DNA of 35,539 nucleotides from positions 1 through 35,539 of the forward strand of contig NZ_SMKU01000060.1 of the NCBI RefSeq assembly GCF_004349215.1. The letters run 5' to 3'. Below the pieces are notes generated by a model, which did not search any database, was not told where the DNA came from, and was given only the letters and a program-made list of their open reading frames with translations. A program made the translations under genes and the position numbers. Source of the DNA: Actinomadura rubrisoli (GTDB taxonomy: Bacteria > Actinomycetota > Actinomycetes > Streptosporangiales > Streptosporangiaceae). Positions within the stretch are counted from its first letter, which is position 1. Each line of letters opens with the position of its first letter. This document shows, piece by piece, positions 7,904 through 14,341 of this stretch.

Positions 7904-9664
7904 CTAATCGAGGATCTTCGACATGTCGAAGTCGTCGAAGTCGGCGACGATCTGCTGCGCGGGGTTGCCGCCCCGCTCGACCTGGAGCCCGACCCAGCCG
8001 GGGCCGAGCGGCTGGTCGCCGTCGGTCCGGTCGACGACCCGCTCGCCGTTCACCCAGAGCCGCAGCCGGTTCTTCTTGCCGCCGTCCTGGCTCTCGCAGG
8101 CGACCTGGACCTTGTTGGGGCCCTTCGCGGAGAACCCGGGGACGTCGTCGACGCCGGCGAGCTCCTTGCTGCCCTGGTCCCCGTTGGTCTTGCGGACGAC
8201 CGCGCCCTTGCCGTCGTTGCGGACCAGGAACATGTACTGCTGCTCGCCGTTGTTGTTGGCGCGGCAGAGCAGGCCGAAGCGGCTGTCGTCCGCTCCCTGG
8301 ACGACGTGGACGGTGACGGTCGCGAGCACCGGGTCGGGGATCTGCTCCGACTTCTCCTTCGGCACCCAGCGGGCCTGCGCGTTGTTGCCGGAGTTGGTCT
8401 CCAGCCGGTACCTGCCGTCCTTGTACCCGTACTGGCTGATGAAGTTGCCGCCGTTCCAGCCCGAGCTCGTGTTGGAGAAGTCGTCGCTGAACGAGGTGGC
8501 CAGCTTGCCGGGCGGGCCGTCCGAGCCGAGGACGGTGAACCCCAGGACGGCGGCGACCACGACCAGCGCCGCGACGGCCGCCGCGCCGATGAGCAGCGGG
8601 CGGCGGGGCAGCCCGCTGCCGCGCGAGCCGCCGCCGGGCCCGCCGCCCTGCCGCGTGTCGCCGCGGGTGGCGTCGGCGCCGAGCATGGCGGTCGGCTGCT
8701 GGAACGCGGCCTGGGCCGGTGCCCCCATGGGCGTCCCGGCCGGCGCTCCGGGGGGTGCGCCGCCTGGCGCGCCCGCCGCCGCCATGCCGTGCCATCCGGC
8801 CTGGACGGTCTCGGCCAGCTCGGCGGGGTCGGCCTGCCCGTGCCCGACCAGGCGCGTGAGGAGCTCCTGCACGGTCGGGCGGTTGCGCGGGTCCTTGTCG
8901 AGCGCGGCGGCGACGATGTCGCGCAGGCCGGGGTCGAGCCGGTCGAGGCTCGGGGCGTCGTGCGCGACCCGGTAGAAGATCTCCGGGACGGTGCTGCCCG
9001 CGAACGGCGCCGCGCCCGTCCCGGCGTAGGCGACCACGCAGCCCCACGAGAACACGTCGGACGCGGAGGTCACGGGCTCGCCGCGCAGCAGCTCGGGCGG
9101 CAGGTAGTTGGGCGTGCCGACGAACTGGCCGGTGCGGGTCGGGCCGTCGGCGGCGTCCAGGGCGCGGGCGATGCCGAAGTCGATGACGCGGGGGCCGGTG
9201 GAGGACAGCAGGACGTTGGCGGGTTTGAGGTCGCGGTGCACGATCCCGGCGCCGTGGATGGCGGCCAGCGCCGTCGCGACGCCGACCGCGAGGCCCTCCA
9301 GGTCGGAGCCCGGCAGCGGGCCGCGGTCGGCGACCGCGCGCTCCAGGCTCGGGCCCTCGATGTACTCGGTGACGACGTACAGCGGGTCGGTGTCCAGCTC
9401 GGCGTCGATCACCGGCGCGGTGCAGAAGCGCCGGACCTGCCCGGCCGCCGTCACCTCGCGGCGGAACCGGTCGCGGAACGCGCCCTCCCCGGCCAGCTCC
9501 CGATTGATCACCTTGACGGCGACGCGGCGGCCGGTCCGATCCTCGCCCAGGTAGACCGTTCCCATTCCGCCCCGGCCCAGCCGCCCGAGCAGCCGGTACG
9601 GGCCGAGCTCGTCGGGGTCGCCGGGGCGCAGGGCCTCGCCGTTCTCTCCTGCGTGCGTGGTCAT
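7904..9664 (-). CDS. Transmembrane Ser/Thr protein kinase 2, concanavalin-like extracellular domain
   Basis: This is a 586-residue paralogue of kinase 1. The glycine loop GRGGMGTV spans 30-37, the ATP lysine is K51, catalytic D145 lies in HRDLKPAN, and D162 in DFG. The activation segment ends in PPE (189-191) instead of the APE seen in kinases 1 and 3. A Gly/Pro/Ala-rich linker (about 296-355) precedes one membrane segment (357-379). The outer domain (about 391-586) starts SFSDDFSNTSSGW and ends in FDDFDMSKILD; it shares only the framework and the two cysteines (C467, C523) with kinase 1, so the ligand may differ. The start ATG at 9664 has only a weak upstream purine tract. A 209-bp tract within it is nearly identical to kinase 3. 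Confidence 0.94.
   Translation of the reverse strand: MTTHAGENGEALRPGDPDELGPYRLLGRLGRGGMGTVYLGEDRTGRRVAVKVINRELAGEGAFRDRFRREVTAAGQVRRFCTAPVIDAELDTDPLYVVTEYIEGPSLERAVADRGPLPGSDLEGLAVGVATALAAIHGAGIVHRDLKPANVLLSSTGPRVIDFGIARALDAADGPTRTGQFVGTPNYLPPELLRGEPVTSASDVFSWGCVVAYAGTGAAPFAGSTVPEIFYRVAHDAPSLDRLDPGLRDIVAAALDKDPRNRPTVQELLTRLVGHGQADPAELAETVQAGWHGMAAAGAPGGAPPGAPAGTPMGAPAQAAFQQPTAMLGADATRGDTRQGGGPGGGSRGSGLPRRPLLIGAAAVAALVVVAAVLGFTVLGSDGPPGKLATSFSDDFSNTSSGWNGGNFISQYGYKDGRYRLETNSGNNAQARWVPKEKSEQIPDPVLATVTVHVVQGADDSRFGLLCRANNNGEQQYMFLVRNDGKGAVVRKTNGDQGSKELAGVDDVPGFSAKGPNKVQVACESQDGGKKNRLRLWVNGERVVDRTDGDQPLGPGWVGLQVERGGNPAQQIVADFDDFDMSKILD
9111..9319. repeat. 209-bp tract nearly identical to 10578-10786
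   Basis: By direct comparison this segment of kinase 2 and 10578-10786 of kinase 3 differ at only two of 209 positions, and both differences are synonymous (a Ser codon in LLSSTGP and the Val codon before HRD). It encodes the catalytic loop, DFG and start of the activation segment. Sequence on either side diverges, apart from another near-identical stretch at about 9020-9066 and 10487-10533. This looks like gene conversion or recent duplication. Confidence 0.9.
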
Positions 9665-9745
9665 CGTGGTCCTGAGGGGAAATCGGAAGTCATCTCGGGA
9701 AAACCCTAGCGGCCCAGCAGGTAACAGACGTCCCAGACGTCACGG

Positions 9746-11122
9746 TCAGCGCGGGCGGCGTCCCCGGGGGAGCGTGCGGAACGGCGGGAGCATCTCGCCG
9801 GTGAGCCCGAAGGCGTAGGCCACGACGCGGCTCGACCAGCGCTGGCAGCCGACGACGAGGGCGTACAGCGGGCGCGGGTAGCGGCCGGTGAACGGGATGA
9901 CGATCCAGCTGAGCGCCATGACGACCACCAGCAGCGCGTACATGACCAGCATCACCACCAGGTGCGGGATCACCAGCAGGCCGCGGAGCAGGGTGAACCA
10001 CCGCTTCGGGCCCTGCCATGCCTCCGGGTAGGGAAGGTCGACGAGGACCGTCCGCTCGTCCGCCACCGCGGCCCCGGGCGCCGCGGCCGCCGCCTCGGCC
10101 GGAGGAGGCGGGACGGCGGACGGCTCCGAGGCCGAGGCCGAGGCGGACGCGGGGGCATCGGCGTCGGCGGCGGGCCGGGGGCGCGGGACGTCCACGTTCG
10201 CGGCGGTGCCGGGGTGGCCGTCGTTCGGGCCGGGCTTGCCGCCGGATCCCGGCCGGTGCCAGGTCGCCGAGATGTTCTCGGCGACCCGCTCCGGGTCGGC
10301 GCCCTCCTGGCCGACGAGCCGGGACAGCAGCTCCCGCGCCGTCGGACGGGCGGACGGGTCCTTGCTGAGCGCACCGGCCACGATCGTGCGCAGCCGCGGG
10401 TCGAGGCCGTCCAGCACCGGCTCCTCGGACCCGATGCGGTGGAACGTCTCCGCGACGGTCTTGCCCTGGAACGGCGGGCGTCCCGTCCCGGCGTAGGCGA
10501 CCACGCAGCCCCACGAGAACACGTCCGACGCCTGCTCGACCGCCTCGCCCCGCAGCAACTCCGGCGCGATGTAGGACGGCGTGCCGACGAACTGGCCGGT
10601 GCGGGTCGGGCCGTCGGCGGCGTCCAGGGCGCGGGCGATGCCGAAGTCGATGACGCGGGGGCCGGTGGACGACAGCAGGACGTTGGCGGGTTTGAGGTCG
10701 CGGTGGACGATCCCGGCGCCGTGGATGGCGGCCAGCGCCGTCGCGACGCCGACCGCGAGGCCCTCCAGGTCGGAGCCCGGCAGCGGCCCGCGCTCCTGGA
10801 CGGCCTTCTCCAGGCTGGGCCCGTCGATGTACTCGGTGACGATGTAGGGCGGGTCCTGGTCGAGCTCGGCGTCCAGCACCGGGGCGGTGCAGAACCGGTG
10901 GACGCGGCGGGCCGCGGTCACCTCCCGGCGGAACCGGGCGAGGAACGCGGGCTCCCCGGCCAGCTCCCGGTTCACGACCTTCACCGCGACCCTGCGGCCG
11001 GTCGGCTCGGCGCCCAGGTACACCGTCCCCATGCCGCCCCGGCCGAGCCGCCCGAGCAGGCGGTAGGGCCCAAGGACGCGGGGTTCGTCCTGTTCGAGCG
11101 GTCCGGCGGCGTAGGTCGTCAT
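9746..11122 (-). CDS. Ser/Thr protein kinase 3 fused to a DUF4389 membrane domain
   Basis: This 458-residue protein has a complete N-terminal kinase domain: glycine loop GRGGMGTV (27-34), K48, catalytic D142, DFG D159, and APE (186-188). An Ala/Ser/Pro-rich linker (about 310-350) follows. Instead of one membrane anchor and an outer domain, the C-terminus (about 360-450) matches DUF4389: two hydrophobic segments (about 377-393 and 395-411), then FTGRYPRPLYALVVG, RWSSRVVAYAFGLT and LPPF. The function of DUF4389 is unknown to me. The kinase part is the closest relative of kinase 2 in this window. The ATG at 11122 is preceded by GAGGAG at somewhat long spacing. It is separated from kinase 2 by 81 nt on the same strand, so the two may be co-transcribed. 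Confidence 0.92.
   Translation of the reverse strand: MTTYAAGPLEQDEPRVLGPYRLLGRLGRGGMGTVYLGAEPTGRRVAVKVVNRELAGEPAFLARFRREVTAARRVHRFCTAPVLDAELDQDPPYIVTEYIDGPSLEKAVQERGPLPGSDLEGLAVGVATALAAIHGAGIVHRDLKPANVLLSSTGPRVIDFGIARALDAADGPTRTGQFVGTPSYIAPELLRGEAVEQASDVFSWGCVVAYAGTGRPPFQGKTVAETFHRIGSEEPVLDGLDPRLRTIVAGALSKDPSARPTARELLSRLVGQEGADPERVAENISATWHRPGSGGKPGPNDGHPGTAANVDVPRPRPAADADAPASASASASEPSAVPPPPAEAAAAAPGAAVADERTVLVDLPYPEAWQGPKRWFTLLRGLLVIPHLVVMLVMYALLVVVMALSWIVIPFTGRYPRPLYALVVGCQRWSSRVVAYAFGLTGEMLPPFRTLPRGRRPR
10578..10786. repeat. 209-bp tract nearly identical to 9111-9319
   Basis: This is the kinase 3 copy of the conserved tract described for kinase 2. It has 207 of 209 matching bases, in the same orientation, 1467 bp away. 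Confidence 0.9.
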
Positions 11123-11203
11123 GGGGGCTCGGGCTCCTCGGGTGATCGTCTTGTCCGTCCCAGACTAAAGGAGTGGGCGTGCGGCAGACGGGGATCGAGG
11201 CGA

Positions 11204-12166
11204 TCAGCGGATCAGCAGGAGCTTGCCGGTGCTTCGCCTGGCCTCCAGATCGGCGTAAGCCGTACTGGCTTCCGCGAGGTCGTAGCGGTGGCCGATGTGC
11301 AGCCGTAGCTCTCCGGAGGCGACCCAGCCGTACACCTCGGACGCGCGGGTCAGCAGTTCCTCGCGCGTCGCGGTGTAGTGGACGAGGGACGGCCGGGTCA
11401 GGAACAGCGATCCGCCGTTGACGAGGCGCCGCGGGTCGAACGGCGGCACCTCCCCGCTCGCGGCCCCGTACAGCGCCAGGACGCCGCGCCCCCGCAGGCT
11501 CTCCAGGCTCCCGTCGAACGTGGCCGCGCCGATGCCGTCGTACACGGCGGCGACGCCCTCCCCGCCGGTCAGCTCCCGCACGCGGTCGGCGAAGCCGTCG
11601 TAGCCGACGACGGTGTCCGCGCCCGCGTCCCGGGCGAGCTTCTCCTTCTCGGGCGTGGACGCCGTCCCGATGACCCGCGCGCCGCGCGTCTTCGCGATCT
11701 GGGTCAGCAGCAGCCCCATCCCGCCCGCCGCCGCGTGCACGAGGACGGTGTCGCCCGGCTGGATCGCGTACGTGGAGCCGGTCAGGTAGTGCGCGGTCAT
11801 GCCCTGGAGCAGCGCGGCGGCGGCCTCCTCGAAGCCGACCCCGTCCGGCACGGGCACGGTCTTGGCGGCCGGGACCGCGGCGCGCTCGGCGTGGGCGCCC
11901 TGCACGTTGGCCCAGGCGACGCGGTCGCCCACGGCGAAGTCCGTCACGCCGTCGCCGAGGGCCGCCACCGTGCCCGCGGCCTCCACGCCCGGGACGTACG
12001 GGACCGGCTGCGGGTAGGCGCCCGTCCGGTAGTAGACGTCGACGAAGTTGACACCGCTCACCGCGACGTCGATGAGCACCTCGCCGGGACCGGGCTCCGG
12101 GCCCGGACGCTCGGCGGGCTTCAGAACCTCCGGGCCGCCGTTCTCGGTGACGAGGATTGCGCGCAT
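11204..12166 (-). CDS. Zinc-independent quinone oxidoreductase (MDR family)
   Basis: This 320-residue cytoplasmic NADPH-dependent reductase belongs to the medium-chain dehydrogenase/reductase superfamily. The N-terminal GroES-like part contains SGVNFVDVYYRTGAYP and VPGVEAAGTV, and the nucleotide-binding loop is AAAGGMG at 145-151. It lacks the cysteine and histidine zinc ligands of alcohol dehydrogenases, and its length is that of Qor-type quinone reductases, which reduce quinones or activated alkenes. The ATG at 12166 follows AAGGAGC. A TAGGGT box on the same strand at 12221-12226 suggests its own promoter. The TetR gene directly upstream on the same strand is the obvious candidate regulator, though this is only inferred from position. 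Confidence 0.93.
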   Translation of the reverse strand: MRAILVTENGGPEVLKPAERPGPEPGPGEVLIDVAVSGVNFVDVYYRTGAYPQPVPYVPGVEAAGTVAALGDGVTDFAVGDRVAWANVQGAHAERAAVPAAKTVPVPDGVGFEEAAAALLQGMTAHYLTGSTYAIQPGDTVLVHAAAGGMGLLLTQIAKTRGARVIGTASTPEKEKLARDAGADTVVGYDGFADRVRELTGGEGVAAVYDGIGAATFDGSLESLRGRGVLALYGAASGEVPPFDPRRLVNGGSLFLTRPSLVHYTATREELLTRASEVYGWVASGELRLHIGHRYDLAEASTAYADLEARRSTGKLLLIR

Positions 12167-12220
12167 GCCTGCTCCTTGCCGATCGGGATCATCTGGAACT
12201 CCGCAACCCGCGGTCCCGGC

Positions 12221-12226
12221 ACCCTA
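12221..12226 (-). promoter_or_regulatory. Candidate -10 box TAGGGT of the quinone reductase gene
   Basis: Read on the minus strand this is TAGGGT, in the 83-nt gap between the TetR stop and the reductase ATG, 54 nt before the start codon. No good -35 element is seen. Confidence 0.35.
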
Positions 12227-12249
12227 TTCCGATCAGATCCGGTCGCGCG

Positions 12250-12936
12250 TCAGACCCAGTCGTGCATGGTCGCGCCGGCGAGCGCGACGGCCTCCTCGAC
12301 GCGGGCCGCGATGGTGCCCGCGTCCCAGATCTCCTGCCGGGCGCAGTCCTCGAAAGCGACGCGGGCCGCCGCGGTGTGGAACGCGACGATGATCTGCGGC
12401 CGCAGGTCGCGGTCGGGGTCGACGCCCTCGCGCCGGGCGATCTCGGCGGCGAGCACCGTCTCCGACGCCTTGTAGCGCGCCATCTGCGCGGACTCCAGCG
12501 TCGGCGTCGCCTCCAGCACCTGCCGGATGCGGCGGAACCGCGCGCTGTCGCCGGGGTCGCTGTCGGCGATCGACCGCAGCACGACGCGCAGCGACTCGAA
12601 CAGCGCGGTGAACGGCCGCTCCCCGGGCGGGCGCGAGGCCAGCGCCTCCTCCCGCACCTTGTCGTACTCGGCGAGGAAGTTGGTGACGACCTCCTCCTTG
12701 GTGGCGAAGTAGCGGAAGAACGTCCGCTGCGACACCTCCACCGCCGCCACGATCTCGTCGATCGTCGTCGCCTCGTACCCCTTGGCGAGGAACAGCTCCA
12801 GGGCCGCGTCGACGAGCGCGAGCCGGGTCCGCTGCTTCTTGCGCTCGCGGAGGCCGGCGAGGGCGCGGCCGGGCGGCTCCGGGACGGGCCCGTCCTCCGC
12901 GGTGTCCGGCAGGTCGCCGGCGGGGGCGGCGGTCAT
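12250..12936 (-). CDS. TetR family transcriptional regulator
   Basis: This 228-residue DNA-binding repressor has a typical TetR N-terminal domain: LALVDAALELFLAKGYEATT (residues 39-58) followed by the helix-turn-helix TTIDEIVAAVEVSQRTFFRYF at about 57-77 and KEEVV. The C-terminal ligand domain resembles actinobacterial TetR_C types but gives no ligand. A 29-residue acidic/proline extension precedes the DNA-binding domain. The ATG at 12936 is preceded by AAGGAG. The gene sits upstream of the quinone reductase gene on the same strand; autoregulation through the imperfect palindrome at 12985-13002 is possible. Confidence 0.93.
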   Translation of the reverse strand: MTAAPAGDLPDTAEDGPVPEPPGRALAGLRERKKQRTRLALVDAALELFLAKGYEATTIDEIVAAVEVSQRTFFRYFATKEEVVTNFLAEYDKVREEALASRPPGERPFTALFESLRVVLRSIADSDPGDSARFRRIRQVLEATPTLESAQMARYKASETVLAAEIARREGVDPDRDLRPQIIVAFHTAAARVAFEDCARQEIWDAGTIAARVEEAVALAGATMHDWV

Positions 12937-12984
12937 CGGCTGGCTCCTTCGGCGTGTCCCGGGGGCGGACGCTGGGCGCCCGTC

Positions 12985-13002
12985 TCATAGAGGCTTGTAT
13001 CA
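12985..13002. promoter_or_regulatory. Imperfect 18-bp palindrome upstream of the TetR gene
   Basis: TCATAGAGGCTTGTATCA pairs with its own complement at most positions and lies about 50 nt before the TetR start codon. The position fits an autoregulatory TetR operator. The symmetry is imperfect, so confidence is low. Confidence 0.35.
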
Positions 13003-13028
13003 CGGAAGGACTCCCCGCACGCGCGCCG

Positions 13029-13047
13029 TATTCCGGGGACTGGAATA
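13029..13047. promoter_or_regulatory. Inverted repeat TATTCC-N7-GGAATA
   Basis: A perfect 6+6 inverted repeat with a 7-nt spacer, locally AT-rich in a very GC-rich context, lies between the divergent TetR gene and the small plus-strand gene. It could bind a regulator of either. No partner is identified. Confidence 0.4.
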
Positions 13048-13281
13048 TCGGTGACGCGAGAGGCCCGATGTCCGATTGGTGCCGATAGGTACGGCGCGGC
13101 GCCCCGGCCCCGGCGGGCCATTGCCGCCGGGGCGGGAAAAGAGCGGTGACTCTCCGCGTTTCCCCTGCGCAGCTCGCGTGTTCGGGCCATGCTGGGGTCC
13201 TGGTCACCAGTTGTCGCCGCGTGCTCGCCCATGGTCATCGCGCGGCGGCTCCGACCCGGTGCTGAGGCGGCTGATCACAAG

Positions 13282-13554
13282 GTGTCTGTAGTCGGTGGGC
13301 GGGAGATCGGCGAGGTGCGTCGGCGGCACCTCGCGGCGCTCGCATACGAGGTCGAGGCCCGGGGCCTTTCCTGGCGGCTGGCCGGGCCCGGCGAGTCGGT
13401 GCTCGGCGTGCGGGGCCCGCGCACGCCGCGCCAGGTCATGGTGGTCGCGACGCCCGACGGCGACGGCTGGTCCTATCTGTGGACGGGCGGCGGGATCGCC
13501 GATGTCACCGGCGTCGCCCAGGTGGCGGACGAGCTGGCCCGCCTCCTGGATTGA
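13282..13554 (+). CDS. Small protein of unknown function
   Basis: I do not recognise this 90-residue protein. It is soluble, with an Arg-rich N-terminal helix (GEVRRRHLAALAYEVEARGL), a central part with predicted strands (SWRLAGPGESVLGVRG, QVMVVATP, GWSYLWTGGGI), and a C-terminal helix (AQVADELARLL). It might be a small alpha/beta fold. I chose the GTG at 13282 because strong third-position GC bias begins just after it; ATG codons in frame at 13189 and 13231 would lengthen it to 121 or 107 residues, and none of the three has a clear ribosome-binding site. It converges with the secreted-protein gene across 72 nt. Confidence 0.6.
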   Translation: MSVVGGREIGEVRRRHLAALAYEVEARGLSWRLAGPGESVLGVRGPRTPRQVMVVATPDGDGWSYLWTGGGIADVTGVAQVADELARLLD

Positions 13555-13626
13555 GGCGACGCCGTCCCCGCCCGCCACACGATCGGCCACCGAACGGAGG
13601 GAACCGGCCGGTGCGCTCTTCGTCGG

Positions 13627-14268
13627 TTAAGACAAGCTCACCTTCCCCGTGCCGTGGACGGAGTCCAGTCCGGCGCCGGCGCACCGGCTGGTGTCGCTGG
13701 TGGGTGTGGCGGTGCCCTGGATGCGGCTGCCGGCCAGCGGGCCGGAGACGGCGGTACCGGCCAGCAGGGAATCGCCGGGGTTGTAGCCGACGACCTCCCG
13801 CTGGGCCGGGCGCACGCCGGTGGTGCCGAGCTCGCGGTTCTGTGCGTCGTACCAGGTGATGGTGCCCTTGCCGCGGACGTCGCGGGCGCGGGTGCAGGTG
13901 GCGTTGGCGGTTCCGCTCATGGTCAGGCGGCCATGGTGGATCTTGCGATGCCGGCCGTCGGGCGAGGTGCAGTCGCTCAGCGCCACCGTTCCTCGGGCGG
14001 CGACCTTCCGCTGGACCAGGCCCACCGGCGGGGAGAAGGTCACGGGCTTGTCGCGTTCGGTGGCCGCGGTGCACTTCAGTGCGGGAGCGGCGGCCGCCGC
14101 CGCGACCGGCCCGGACGCCATCGCCTGTACGGGCTCGGCCTGCGAGGCCGTCGTCATCGCGGTGGCCAGGGCCGCCGCGGCCAGGCCGGTGACGGCGAGA
14201 GTGCGCCAGGTGAGGCCGGCGGCGGGGCCGCGCGTGGCGGCGCCGCCGGTCGGGACGGGTCTGGACAT
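13627..14268 (-). CDS. Secreted protein with four cysteines, unknown function
   Basis: This 213-residue protein has an export signal: a charged N-terminus, a hydrophobic core at about 23-40 (TLAVTGLAAAALATAM) and a likely signal-peptidase site after ASQA (residue 44). The mature part has four cysteines (C66, C100, C125, C196), which suggests two disulfides, and looks beta-rich (GTVALSDCTSPDGR, GKGTITWYDAQNREL, GTATPTSD). I recognise no named domain, although similar small secreted proteins are common in Streptomyces and relatives. The ATG at 14268 has an excellent ribosome-binding site (AGGAGG). It diverges from the MMPL gene with only 73 nt between the start codons, so the two probably share a control region, which links this protein to the exporter and the PKS. 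Confidence 0.8.
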   Translation of the reverse strand: MSRPVPTGGAATRGPAAGLTWRTLAVTGLAAAALATAMTTASQAEPVQAMASGPVAAAAAAPALKCTAATERDKPVTFSPPVGLVQRKVAARGTVALSDCTSPDGRHRKIHHGRLTMSGTANATCTRARDVRGKGTITWYDAQNRELGTTGVRPAQREVVGYNPGDSLLAGTAVSGPLAGSRIQGTATPTSDTSRCAGAGLDSVHGTGKVSLS

Positions 14269-14341
14269 GGCTTCCTCCTTCTAGGAAGATTGCAGTCTGT
14301 AGCAGAATACGCACACAGAGTGGTCATAAGGGAGGGGGTCG
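14269..14341. promoter_or_regulatory. Divergent control region of the secreted protein and MMPL exporter genes
   Basis: Only 73 nt separate the two start codons. The middle part (about 14285-14330) is clearly less GC-rich than the flanking genes and must hold both promoters. Ribosome-binding sites lie at either end (AGGAGG on the minus strand, GGGAGGGG on the plus strand). I do not see a clear palindrome. Confidence 0.5.

Larger units (their letters stand above)
12937..13281. other. 345-nt gene-free region between the TetR gene and the small hypothetical gene
   Basis: This region contains the upstream region of the TetR gene, two inverted repeats (12985-13002 and 13029-13047), and the possible upstream extension of the small plus-strand gene (in-frame starts at 13189 and 13231). 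Apart from these I see no convincing coding sequence or RNA. Confidence 0.5.
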
